Origin: DATDAH01 sp963792205
GTDB lineage: Bacteria > Actinomycetota > Acidimicrobiia > Acidimicrobiales > DATDAH01
DNA: 64,000 nucleotides
Assembly: GCA_963792205.1 (NCBI GenBank)
Contig: CAWBVI010000004.1
Coordinates: 1,302,001-1,366,000, forward strand
Direction: 5' to 3'
The notes beneath the pieces were generated by a model, which ran no database searches, was not told the origin of the DNA, and was given only the letters and a program-made list of their open reading frames with translations. Shown here piece after piece: positions 33,879-42,075 of the stretch. Both the position numbers and the translations under genes were made by a program. The stretch's first letter is position 1. Each line of letters starts with the position of its first letter.

Positions 33879-35498
33879 GTGGCCGAACCGCCTCTACCTC
33901 CGACCACGGAGCGGCCCGACCGGGCCGGCACCGCCCTGGCCGGTCGCTACCGCTTCGAACGCCGCCTCGCCGTCGGCGGGATGGCCGAGGTCTGGGAGGC
34001 CACCGACACGGTCCTCGACCGACCGGTGGCCATCAAGCTCCTCCACCCGCACCTCGCCGGCGACCAGAGCTTCGTCGAGCGGTTCCGACGGGAGGCAATC
34101 GCCGCCGCCCGCCTGACCCATCCGTCGATCGTCGCCATCTACGACACCCACAACGGTGAGGGCGAGGAGGCGATCGTCATGGAGCTGGTGCGGGGGGTCT
34201 CGCTCCGCCACCGCCTCGACGAGCAGGGCGTGCTCCCGACCGAGGAGGCCGTGAACATCGCCGCCCGGGTGGCGGAGGCCCTCGAGACCGCCCACCGGGC
34301 GGGCCTGGTCCATCGCGACATCAAGCCCGCCAACATCCTCCTCTGCGACGACAAGCGGGTGATGGTGGCCGACTTCGGCATCGCCAAGCTCACCGACGCC
34401 GACCACACCACCGAGGGCACGGTCCTGGGCACGGCCAAGTACCTGGCGCCCGAGCAGGTGTCGGGCGACGCGGTGGACGCCCGCTCCGACCTCTACTCGC
34501 TGGGCATCGTGCTCTACGAGATGGTGTGCGGGCGGGTGCCCTTCAGCGGCGACACCGACACCGCGACCGTGCTGGCCCGGCTCCACCAGGACCCCACGCC
34601 ACCCCGCCAGCTCCACCCGGAGGTCCCGCGCCCGCTCGAGGCGGTGATCCTCCACGCGCTACAGCGAGTCCCCGACGACCGGCCCGCCTCGGCGGCGGAG
34701 TTCCGCAGCGCGCTGCTGGCCGCGGCCGACCCGAGCGCGGACGACGCCACCTTCCTCGAGGCGGCGAACGACGGGACGTCGATCGCCGCCCCGCCCCGCG
34801 CGCCGAGGCCGGTCGCGCCGCCCCCGGTCACCGCTCCCCCACCGGCACCCAAGCGCGCCGGCCCGCCGCCCGCGAAGGCGCCGCGGAAGAACTGGACCGG
34901 CCCGGTGCTGGTCATCGGCCTGGTGCTCGTCGCGTTGGCGGTGGCCGGGATCCTCCTGGGCAGCGTGATCGGTGACGACCTCTTCGGCAACGAGGACCCC
35001 GAGCTGCCGGAGCAGCCCGCCGGACCGCCGCCCGACGACCTCGAAGGAGGGGTCGCCGTCACCGCGGCGGCATTCGATCCGGACGGCACGGGCACGTCCG
35101 GCGAGAACGACGGCGAGCTCCCGTTGGCGGTCGACGGCGACGAGGCCACGCTGTGGCCGACCGAGACGTACGACTCCAACGCCTTCGGCAACCTCAAGGC
35201 GGGCGTCGGGCTCGTCCTCACGTTGGAGGAAGCCACCGAGATCGGCGAGCTCGCGGTGTCCTCTCCGACCGGGGGGTGGTCCGCGCAGGTGTACGTGGCC
35301 GACGGACCGGCCGTCGACCTGGCGGGGTGGGGCGAGGCGGTGACGGAGCAGACGGGCATCGGGGCCGGCGGCACCACCTTCGACCTCGGCGGGGCCGAGG
35401 GTGGCGCGGTCCTCCTCTGGATCACCGACCTCGGGGCCGCCCAGGCCGACGGGCGCTTCCGGGTGGAGATCGCCGAGGCGACCGTCCTCCCCGGCTGA
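33879..35498 (+). CDS. Membrane Ser/Thr protein kinase with extracellular discoidin-like domain
   Basis: A 539-residue Hanks-type kinase. The kinase domain is complete: glycine loop GGMAEVW, VAIK (Lys near 53), HRDIKPAN (Asp near 147) and DFGIAKL (Asp near 165), then GTAKYLAPEQ. A Pro/Ala-rich linker, one membrane helix (about 343-365) and an external beta-sandwich of about 150 residues follow (ITDLGAAQADGRFRVEIAE), resembling galactose-binding/discoidin folds. M. tuberculosis MviN (Rv3910) carries a pseudokinase and a similar external domain after MurJ; here those parts stand alone and the kinase looks active. It precedes the sigma factor gene. Confidence 0.93.
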   Translation: MAEPPLPPTTERPDRAGTALAGRYRFERRLAVGGMAEVWEATDTVLDRPVAIKLLHPHLAGDQSFVERFRREAIAAARLTHPSIVAIYDTHNGEGEEAIVMELVRGVSLRHRLDEQGVLPTEEAVNIAARVAEALETAHRAGLVHRDIKPANILLCDDKRVMVADFGIAKLTDADHTTEGTVLGTAKYLAPEQVSGDAVDARSDLYSLGIVLYEMVCGRVPFSGDTDTATVLARLHQDPTPPRQLHPEVPRPLEAVILHALQRVPDDRPASAAEFRSALLAAADPSADDATFLEAANDGTSIAAPPRAPRPVAPPPVTAPPPAPKRAGPPPAKAPRKNWTGPVLVIGLVLVALAVAGILLGSVIGDDLFGNEDPELPEQPAGPPPDDLEGGVAVTAAAFDPDGTGTSGENDGELPLAVDGDEATLWPTETYDSNAFGNLKAGVGLVLTLEEATEIGELAVSSPTGGWSAQVYVADGPAVDLAGWGEAVTEQTGIGAGGTTFDLGGAEGGAVLLWITDLGAAQADGRFRVEIAEATVLPG

Positions 35499-35525
35499 AG
35501 GAGGAGCGAGGGCTACGGTCCGCGG

Positions 35526-36113
35526 ATCGTTCCGCAGATCGCTGACGAGGCCCTGGTCGAGGCCGCGGTCGGAGGCGACGACCGCGCCCTCGACGCGCTC
35601 CTGCGGCGCCACCACGAGCGGATCTGGGCCATCTGCCGGCGCCTGGCGGGCAACGACGCCGACGCGGCCGATGCCACCCAGGAAGCCCTGATCACCGTCG
35701 TCCGCCGGCTGGACCGCTTCGACGGCCGGGCCCGGTTCACCACATGGATGTACCGCGTGGTCACCAACGCCTGCCTCGACGAGCTGCGCCGGCGGGGCCG
35801 GCGGCCGGTCCCGGTCGACGACGAGGTCCTCGGGCGGGAGCCCAGCTCGGGAGGACCGGCCGTCGACACCGAGGTGGCCGACCGCCTCGAGGTGGACGCC
35901 GCACTGGCCCAGCTCAGTCCCGAGTTCCGGGCACCGGTCGTCCTGCGGGACCTCTGCGGCCTGGACTACGCCGAGATCGCCGAGGTCCTCGACCTCGCCC
36001 CCGGCACCGTCCGGTCACGGATCTCCCGCGGTCGAGCCGCCCTGGCCCACGTGCTGGCCGGGAACCCGGCCCCTGCCCGGGAGCGTCGTACCCCGGAGAC
36101 GACCGATGACTGA
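35526..36113 (+). CDS. ECF-type RNA polymerase sigma factor (SigM-like)
   Basis: About 195 residues with sigma region 2 (RRLAGNDADAADATQEAL, FTTWMYRVVTNACLDELRR) and region 4 (LSPEFRAPVVLRDLCGLDYAEIAEVLDLAPGTVRSR). The position before trxB-trxA and the overlap with a one-helix membrane protein fit SigM with its anti-sigma factor. The frame is open from the kinase stop, but no ATG, GTG or TTG occurs before 35748, which is inside region 2. ATC 35526 is given as a provisional start after GGAGG at 35501-35505; CTG 35544 is another option. Confidence 0.82.
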   Translation: MVPQIADEALVEAAVGGDDRALDALLRRHHERIWAICRRLAGNDADAADATQEALITVVRRLDRFDGRARFTTWMYRVVTNACLDELRRRGRRPVPVDDEVLGREPSSGGPAVDTEVADRLEVDAALAQLSPEFRAPVVLRDLCGLDYAEIAEVLDLAPGTVRSRISRGRAALAHVLAGNPAPARERRTPETTDD

Positions 36114-36921
36114 GCCCTTCCGACCCGACGACGACCTCGTCAGCGCCGTCCTCGACGGCAAGGCCACCGCCGACGAGCGCGCTCGGGTGCTGGCCGATCC
36201 GGTGCTCCGGGCCCGGCTCGAGGAGTTCGGCGCCGTCCGGGACCTGATCGGGTCCCCCGTGCCCCCACAGGACGATGCGGATCGCGACGAAGCCATCCGG
36301 CGGGCCATCGCCGAGGGGCGCCGCCCCGAGGAGGTCGTGGTCAGGCTCCGGCCGAATCGGCCGGCACTCCCCCGCTGGCTGGCCACGGCCGCCGCTATCG
36401 CCGTCGTGGTGGCTGCGGGCTTCCTCGTGGTCCGTCTCGGCGGCGACGGGGAGGACCTCGCGGGCGACGACAGCGCGGACGACGGTGGCGACGCCGGCGG
36501 CAGCAGCGAGGAGGCCGGCGTGGAGAGTGAGGCCGCCGACGAGACGTCGGGGTCCGTCGCCTCCCCCGGCGAGGGGCAGGAACTGCTCGAGGCCGACCTG
36601 GGCGCAGTGGCGGACGCCGACGAGCTGCGCAGCGCCCTGGACGAGGAGCTCGGCAACCAGCTCAACGAGGACGGCGGGCCCCCACCCACGACCACCACGG
36701 CGACCGAGGACGGGGCCGCGCCGCTTCCCGGCGACGGCGAGGCGTGTCAGGTCCGGCTCGAGGAGGCCGACCCGACCCTCACGGGCCTGCTGCTCCGGGC
36801 CACGGCCACCTACGCGGAGGTGCCCGCCGTCGTCTACGTGTACGCCACCACGGAGGGCAGGCCCTTCGTCATCGTCGTGAGCGCCGACACCTGCACCACG
36901 CTCACCGCGTTCCCCGCCTGA
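36106..36921 (+). CDS. Probable anti-sigma factor, single membrane helix
   Basis: A 271-residue protein overlapping the sigma gene by 8 bases. The N-terminal 85 residues (DDDLVSAVLDGKATADERAR) resemble the cytosolic sigma-binding part of RsmA-type anti-sigma factors, without an obvious zinc motif. One helix (WLATAAAIAVVVAAGFLVV) is followed by a long acidic extracytoplasmic region with two Cys. In M. tuberculosis Rv3912 has this place and role. Confidence 0.75.
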   Translation: MTEPFRPDDDLVSAVLDGKATADERARVLADPVLRARLEEFGAVRDLIGSPVPPQDDADRDEAIRRAIAEGRRPEEVVVRLRPNRPALPRWLATAAAIAVVVAAGFLVVRLGGDGEDLAGDDSADDGGDAGGSSEEAGVESEAADETSGSVASPGEGQELLEADLGAVADADELRSALDEELGNQLNEDGGPPPTTTTATEDGAAPLPGDGEACQVRLEEADPTLTGLLLRATATYAEVPAVVYVYATTEGRPFVIVVSADTCTTLTAFPA

Positions 36922-36961
36922 GGTCGGCCTCGGGTCCGCGCACGTCACTAGGGTGAGCGCC

Positions 36962-37297
36962 ATGGCCGCCCCCACCCGACCCACCGGCCCGACCGCCCCC
37001 ACCCCGCTTGGTGACGACTGGGCCGGGCAGGCGGCCGACGCCGTCGTCTCGGTCGTCGATGCCGTCCGGGAGAAGACCACGGGGCCGGTGCTCACCGTCG
37101 CCCGGGCGATCGTCTACGGGCTCATCGGGGTGTTCGCGGGGCTGGTCGCGCTCGTCCTGCTGACGATCGCCCTCGTCCGCTTCACCAACGTCTACCTCCC
37201 CGGCGGCGTCTGGGCCGCTCACCTCCTGATCGGGGTGATCTTCATCGGGGGTGGCCTCCTCGCGTGGCGGCAGCGGTACGCCCCCGAGCCGGCCTGA
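36962..37297 (+). CDS. Small two-helix membrane protein
   Basis: A 111-residue protein: Pro/Thr-rich start, an amphipathic stretch, then two membrane helices (IVYGLIGVFAGLVALVLLTI and AAHLLIGVIFIGGGLLAW). An in-frame GTG at 36953 is an alternative start. It lies between the anti-sigma gene and trxB; no function known. Confidence 0.7.
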   Translation: MAAPTRPTGPTAPTPLGDDWAGQAADAVVSVVDAVREKTTGPVLTVARAIVYGLIGVFAGLVALVLLTIALVRFTNVYLPGGVWAAHLLIGVIFIGGGLLAWRQRYAPEPA

Positions 37298-37360
37298 ACC
37301 CCGGGAATGCCCGGGGCCACGATGCCGTTGCCTCGGCCGACGTGATCAGAGGAGGAGATC

Positions 37361-38317
37361 GTGAGCGCTGACGTGCGCGAGGTCATCATCATCGGATCGG
37401 GCCCGGCCGGCCTCACCGCAGCCGTCTACGCCGCGCGGGCCAACCTGTCGCCACTGGTCATCGAGGGTGAGCCCTCCTCCTCCAGTGACCAGCCGGGCGG
37501 CCAGCTCATGCTGACCACCGACGTGGAGAACTACCCCGGGTTCCCCGAGGGCGTCATGGGCCCCGAGCTCATGATGCGGTTCCGTGAGCAGGCCGCCCGC
37601 TTCGACGCCGAGATCGTCACCGAGAAGGTCAGCCGGGTCGATCTGAGCGAACGGCCGTTCAAGGTCTGGGTGGGTGACCCGGATGCGCCGGAGCCGTCGT
37701 ACCGGTCGAAGGCCATCATCGTGTCGACCGGTGCCCAGTCCAAGATGCTCGGCTTGGGCGAGGAGCGCCTCATCGGCCACGGGGTGTCCACCTGTGCCAC
37801 CTGCGACGGCTTCTTCTTCCGCGAGCACCACATCGCCGTCGTCGGCGGTGGGGACTCGGCCGTCGAGGAGGCCATGTTCCTGTCGAAGTTCGCCGACACG
37901 GTGACGCTGGTCCACCGGCGCGACGAGCTCCGGGCCTCCAAGATCATGCAGAGCCGCATCCTCAACAACCCGAAGATCCGCTTCCAGTGGAACTCAGCGG
38001 TCGCCGAGGTGCTCGGCAACACCACGGTCGAGGGGGTGGTCGTGAAGGACGTCCAGTCCGACGAGCTCACCACCCTGCCGGTCACCGGCCTCTTCGTGGC
38101 GATCGGCCACACACCCAACACGGCCCTGTTCGAGGGCCAGCTCGACATGGAGGACTCCGGCTACCTGATCACCGGTCCGGGAACGGCCACCAACGTCCCC
38201 GGGGTGTTCGCCTGCGGCGACGTCCAGGACCACACCTACCGCCAGGCCATCACCGCCGCCGGCTCGGGCTGCATGGCCGCCATCGACGCCGAGCGATGGC
38301 TGGAAGCTCAGCACTGA
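37361..38317 (+). CDS. trxB: Thioredoxin reductase
   Basis: A 318-residue NADPH-dependent flavoenzyme: FAD-binding GSGPAGLTAAVYAARA, redox pair CATC within STCATCDGFFF, NADPH-binding VVGGGDSAVEEAMFL, and C-terminal GVFACGDVQD. It reduces the thioredoxin encoded 63 bases downstream. GTG 37361 has AGAGGAGGAG just upstream. Confidence 0.97.
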   Translation: MSADVREVIIIGSGPAGLTAAVYAARANLSPLVIEGEPSSSSDQPGGQLMLTTDVENYPGFPEGVMGPELMMRFREQAARFDAEIVTEKVSRVDLSERPFKVWVGDPDAPEPSYRSKAIIVSTGAQSKMLGLGEERLIGHGVSTCATCDGFFFREHHIAVVGGGDSAVEEAMFLSKFADTVTLVHRRDELRASKIMQSRILNNPKIRFQWNSAVAEVLGNTTVEGVVVKDVQSDELTTLPVTGLFVAIGHTPNTALFEGQLDMEDSGYLITGPGTATNVPGVFACGDVQDHTYRQAITAAGSGCMAAIDAERWLEAQH

Positions 38318-38380
38318 GCCCGGGGAATGTCACCCCCCTTCTCTAGGTTGTTGGGGGTCGAAACGAAGGAGAAACGTTCC

Positions 38381-38707
38381 ATGGCCGAAGGCATCAGCGA
38401 CCTCACCGACGCAACGTTCGACGAGGAGGTCGGCGCGTCCGAGACCCCCGTCCTCGTCGACTTCTGGGCGGAGTGGTGCGGTCCGTGCAAGATGATCGCC
38501 CCCGTCCTCGAGGAGATCGCGGCCGAGCACGACTCGCTGCGCATCACCAAGCTCAACGTCGACGACAACCAGGCCACCGCTCGGCGCTACGGCGTCATGA
38601 GCATCCCCACGATGATCGTCTTCAAGGACGGCCAGGAGGCCAAGCGCCTCATCGGGGCGAAGGGCAAGGGCCAGATGGTGCAGGAGCTGGCTGAGTACCT
38701 GGCCTGA
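38381..38707 (+). CDS. trxA: Thioredoxin
   Basis: A 108-residue thioredoxin with the active site WCGPC, followed by KLNVDDNQATARRYGVMSIPTM containing the cis-proline. GAAGGAG precedes ATG 38381. It acts with the neighbouring TrxB in cytosolic disulfide reduction. Confidence 0.97.
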   Translation: MAEGISDLTDATFDEEVGASETPVLVDFWAEWCGPCKMIAPVLEEIAAEHDSLRITKLNVDDNQATARRYGVMSIPTMIVFKDGQEAKRLIGAKGKGQMVQELAEYLA

Positions 38708-38766
38708 TCCTCCCCCTCGCCACGCGACCAGTGGCGAAGTCCGGCTGCCGTTGGTAGGAACCTGCG

Positions 38767-39759
38767 GTGGCTGACACCGCGCAGGACACCCTGCCGCTGC
38801 GACGCGGCTCCTCGGGCGAGGCCGTGCGCGACGTCCAGCAGCGCCTCGGCGGGCTCGGACACGTCGTCGAGGGCGACGCCAGCGGCGAGTTCGGGTCGGC
38901 GACCGAGGCGGCCACCGCCGCCTTCCAACGCCAGCGCGGCCTGCCCGCCGACGGCGTCTGCGGCCCCATGACCTGGAACGCGCTGGTGGAGTCCGGCTAC
39001 CGGCTCGGTGACCGCTTCCTCTACCACCGCACGCCGATGCTCCGCGGGGACGACGTCGCCGAGCTCCAGGCGCACCTCGGTGCCCTCGGCTTCGACGCGG
39101 GCCGGGTCGACGGCTTCTTCGGCCCCGACACCGCTCGGGCGCTCGAGGAGTTCCAACGCAACAGCGGCCTGACCCCCGACCGGATCTGCGGCGCGGACAC
39201 CGTGGCCGCCCTCCGCCGGCTCGCCGGCCGGCGAGCCGGCCCGACGCCGGTGGCCCAGGCCCGCGAGGTCCTCGCCCAGCGGGATGCACCCCGCCAGCTG
39301 GCCGAGCGGCGCATCGTCATCGGCGACCCGGGCTCCCTCGACGCCCTCGCCGATCGGGTCCACCACCTCCTCGCCGACGCCGGCGCCCACGTCACCGTCG
39401 TCCACGCGGGCGACGGGTCCACCCAGGCCCGCGCCGCCAACGACCTCGGCGCCGAGCTGTACCTGGGCCTGCGGCTGGTCCCCGAGCGCTCGGCCCGGGT
39501 GTCCTACTACGCCACCGACGGGTTCGTGTCCGTGGGCGGTCGGCGGCTGGCCGAGCTCACCGCCGCTGAATTAGGAACCATTCTTGATTCAACCGCCGAA
39601 GCGGGTGGCATGCGCCTCCCCGTCCTCCGCGAGACCAGGATGCCAGCGGTCTTCTGCGAGCTCGGCCCCACCGACCAGGTGGTGGTCCGGGCCGCCGACC
39701 TGGCCGGCGCGCTCGCCCGCGCCATCACGTGCTGGATCGAGCATCGCCTGGATGGGTGA
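38767..39759 (+). CDS. CwlM-like protein: two peptidoglycan-binding domains plus degenerate amidase domain
   Basis: A 330-residue protein with two PGBD1 repeats (LRRGSSGEAVRDVQQRLGGL at about 11-80, LRGDDVAELQAHLGALGF at about 90-155) and an amidase_3-like C-terminal domain. There is no signal peptide. The normal zinc-binding DPGHGG reads GDPGSL and the second histidine strand reads LYLGLRLVP, so the zinc ligands appear absent; the final CELG is retained. In M. tuberculosis CwlM at the same locus is a cytosolic regulator of MurA. A similar regulatory role is inferred. Confidence 0.87.
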   Translation: MADTAQDTLPLRRGSSGEAVRDVQQRLGGLGHVVEGDASGEFGSATEAATAAFQRQRGLPADGVCGPMTWNALVESGYRLGDRFLYHRTPMLRGDDVAELQAHLGALGFDAGRVDGFFGPDTARALEEFQRNSGLTPDRICGADTVAALRRLAGRRAGPTPVAQAREVLAQRDAPRQLAERRIVIGDPGSLDALADRVHHLLADAGAHVTVVHAGDGSTQARAANDLGAELYLGLRLVPERSARVSYYATDGFVSVGGRRLAELTAAELGTILDSTAEAGGMRLPVLRETRMPAVFCELGPTDQVVVRAADLAGALARAITCWIEHRLDG

Positions 39760-39831
39760 GGAGATTCGCGCGCTCCGTGGTGTCGGGGGCTCGGATCCCG
39801 GAACTCTCGACCTCGACCTCCACTTGGGGGG

Positions 39832-39864
39832 TTATCCACATCCTGTGGCTAAACCTGTGGTCAA
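39832..39864. promoter_or_regulatory. DnaA-box cluster between the cwlM-like gene and parB
   Basis: TTATCCACA (39832-39840) is a perfect DnaA box. TGTGGCTAA (39844-39852) and TGTGGTCAA (39856-39864) are one-mismatch boxes in the opposite orientation. The three sit at 12-base steps in a convergent spacer, so a promoter role is unlikely. Confidence 0.65.
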
Positions 39865-39923
39865 CGGCAGTTCGGCCCGGAACGGCGCGGTTTTCCGGGG
39901 TTCCCCGGCGCCGGCGACGACGC

Positions 39924-40796
39924 TCAGTCGCCGGCGATGATGATCCGGTAGAGGCGTTCGAGGTCGTCCAGGTCGGCGAACTCGGCCACGAGCCGACCCC
40001 GCTTGCCGCCGGTCTGGATGCTGACCCGGGTGTCGAGGTGGCCGGCGAGCAGCTCCTCGAGCTCGAGCAGTGCCGCCGGGCGGGTCGCGCCCGGTTCCGA
40101 CGGTGGCGCCTTGGCGGGGGACGCCCCTCCCCCGCCGGCCTTCACGGCATCCTCGACCTGGCGCACGGACCAGCCCTCGTCCACCGCCAGCGCCGCGAGC
40201 TTCTGCTGGAGCTCCCGATCCTCCATCGGCAGGAGGGCCCGGGCATGGCCGGCCGCCAGACGACCGTCGATCAGCAGGCCCTGGATCGCGGGCGGCAGCT
40301 GGAGCAGGCGCAGGGTGTTGGTGACCGTCGGCCGGCTCTTGCCGACCCGCTTGGCGAGCTGCTCCTGCGTGAAACCGAAGTCGTCGATCAGCTGCTGGTA
40401 GGCCGCCGCCTCCTCCAGCGCGTTCAGGTCCTGGCGGTGCAGGTTCTCGATGAGGGCGTGCTCGAGCGCCGAGACGTCGCGGACCTCCCGCACGATCGCC
40501 GGGACCGCGGTCAGCCCGGCTTGCTGCGCGGCCCGCCAGCGCCGCTCCCCCGCGACGAGCTGGAACCGTCCACCGTCGATCGGCCGCACCAGGACCGGCT
40601 GCAGGACGCCCACCTGATGGATCGAGTCCGCGAGGGCGCCGATCGCCGCCTCGTCGAACTCCTCGCGTGGCTGGTAGGGGTTGGGAACGATCTCGCCCAC
40701 CGGGATCTCCCGGAACGCGGCCCCCAGCTCCGCCTCGGACTCCTCGGGGATCAGGGCACCCAGGCCCCGTCCCAACCCGCTACGCCGTGCAGCCAC
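39924..40796 (-). CDS. parB: Chromosome-partitioning protein ParB
   Basis: A 290-residue ParB/Spo0J. GLGRGLGALIP at the start, CTPase-fold motifs VPNPYQPR and LVAGERRWRAA, ENLHRQDLN, and helix-turn-helix TQEQLAKRVGKSRPTVTNTLR. It loads at parS and slides as a clamp to organise the origin. The GTG start has AGGAGGTGACC upstream. It is separated from parA by 141 bases. Confidence 0.96.
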   Translation of the reverse strand: MAARRSGLGRGLGALIPEESEAELGAAFREIPVGEIVPNPYQPREEFDEAAIGALADSIHQVGVLQPVLVRPIDGGRFQLVAGERRWRAAQQAGLTAVPAIVREVRDVSALEHALIENLHRQDLNALEEAAAYQQLIDDFGFTQEQLAKRVGKSRPTVTNTLRLLQLPPAIQGLLIDGRLAAGHARALLPMEDRELQQKLAALAVDEGWSVRQVEDAVKAGGGGASPAKAPPSEPGATRPAALLELEELLAGHLDTRVSIQTGGKRGRLVAEFADLDDLERLYRIIIAGD

Positions 40797-40937
40797 GATC
40801 GGTCACCTCCTCGGCCGGGCACCGGGAGCCAGGGGCCCGCAGCGCCGGCGTTGCTTCGCGCACGGCGCTAGGCCGTCGTTCCATCGCCCGGATACCACTC
40901 GGTGGGGCGTTCCTCCGGGCGTGCCACTGCGGGCGCC

Positions 40938-41969
40938 TCAGCGGGCGGGCCGCTCGGCGGCGGCGGGATAGCCGCTCACCAGCGTCGACCCGGGCGGCAC
41001 CAGCGGGGTGATGGCCGCGTCCGGGCCGTCGTCGAACGTGGCGCCGGCCGTCGCGTCGGGCGCCGCCTCGGTCGCCGCGTCGTCGACCGGTGCCGGCATC
41101 GCGCCGCGCTGGGCCACCTCCTCGGCCAGGCGCCGGTAGGCCCAGGCTCCCCGGGACTTCGGGTCGAAGGTCGTGATCGGTTGCCCGTAGGACGGGGCTT
41201 CGGACAGGCGCACGGTGCGGGGGATGACCGTGTCGGTGACCCGTTCGCCGAGGTGGGCCCGCACATCGGTGGCGACGTCCTCGGCCAGGGTGGTGCGGGC
41301 GTCGTACATGACGAGGACCACCGTGGAGACCTCGAGGCCGGGGTTGAGGGCCTTCTGCACGAGGTCCACGTTGTGCAGCAGCTGGCCGAGGCCTTCGAGG
41401 GCGTAGTACTCGCACTGGATCGGGACCAGCACCTCGCCGACGGCGGCGAAGGCGTTCAGGGTCAGGAGGCCGAGCGATGGCGGGCAGTCGACCAGGATGT
41501 AGTCGTAGTCGTCGCGGACCGGCTGGAGGGCGAGCCGGAGCTTGAGCTCGCGGGACATGGCCGAGACCAGCTCGATCTCCGCCCCGGCCAGATCGAGGCT
41601 GGCCGGCGCCACGAACAGGTTCCGGACGTCGCTCGGTTCGATGCAGTCCTCGATGGGCACGCCGTCGAGGAGGACGTCGTACATGGTCGTGTCCAGCTCC
41701 CGGATGTTGAGGCCGAGGCCCGTGCTGGCGTTGCCCTGGGGGTCGAGGTCCACGACCAGGATGCGCAGGCCCCGCTCGGCCAGCGCGGCACCGAGGTTGA
41801 CCGCGGTGGTCGTCTTGCCCACGCCGCCCTTCTGGTTGGCCACGGCCATGACGCGCGGGTGGATCGGTTTGGGGAGCGGGATGGTCAGGTCCGGCTGCGG
41901 TTCCTTGGCCGATACCCGATCTTCGTCCTCGGCGGCACGCTTGCGCTTCCGACCCGAGGTCTTCGCCAC
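40938..41969 (-). CDS. parA: Chromosome-partitioning ATPase ParA
   Basis: A 343-residue ParA/Soj. A Lys/Arg-rich N-terminal extension precedes the deviant Walker A KGGVGKTTTAVNLGAALA; then LVVDLDPQGNASTGLG, YILVDCPPSLGLLTLNA, and RTVRLSEAPSYGQPI. It drives ParB-bound origins apart. GTG 41969 is preceded by GGAAGGA at 9 bases; an in-frame ATG at 42035 lies inside a parS-like site and is less likely. The C-terminal 55 residues are an unusual Ala/Pro/Asp-rich tail. Confidence 0.95.
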   Translation of the reverse strand: MAKTSGRKRKRAAEDEDRVSAKEPQPDLTIPLPKPIHPRVMAVANQKGGVGKTTTAVNLGAALAERGLRILVVDLDPQGNASTGLGLNIRELDTTMYDVLLDGVPIEDCIEPSDVRNLFVAPASLDLAGAEIELVSAMSRELKLRLALQPVRDDYDYILVDCPPSLGLLTLNAFAAVGEVLVPIQCEYYALEGLGQLLHNVDLVQKALNPGLEVSTVVLVMYDARTTLAEDVATDVRAHLGERVTDTVIPRTVRLSEAPSYGQPITTFDPKSRGAWAYRRLAEEVAQRGAMPAPVDDAATEAAPDATAGATFDDGPDAAITPLVPPGSTLVSGYPAAAERPAR

Positions 41970-42018
41970 GGCGCCATCCTTCCCGGTGGCGGGTACCCAT
42001 TGCAAGGACCCTCGCCGA

Positions 42019-42034
42019 GGTTCCACGGGAAACA
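42019..42034. promoter_or_regulatory. parS-like site 1
   Basis: GGTTCCACGGGAAACA; its reverse complement matches the consensus TGTTTCACGTGAAACA at 13 of 16 positions. It lies just upstream of parA, and 17 bases (from GTTCC to CATC) recur identically at 42061-42077. Confidence 0.6.
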
Positions 42035-42059
42035 TCCTCCCGATGATCAGATCGGAAAA

Positions 42060-42075
42060 CGTTCCACGGGAAACA
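42060..42075. promoter_or_regulatory. parS-like site 2
   Basis: CGTTCCACGGGAAACA, sharing 15 of 16 positions with site 1 in the same orientation, 41 bases away. It lies immediately beyond the rsmG stop, in the usual neighbourhood of parS near parAB. Confidence 0.6.

Noticed and set aside
40847..40858. GGCGTTGCTTCG shared with 52676-52687
   Set aside because: A 12-base match is expected by chance in 64 kb of G/C-rich sequence, and the flanks diverge quickly.
40841..40869. Stem AGCGCCG/CGGCGCT between parA and parB as a terminator
   Set aside because: A 15-base loop and no T-run on either strand.
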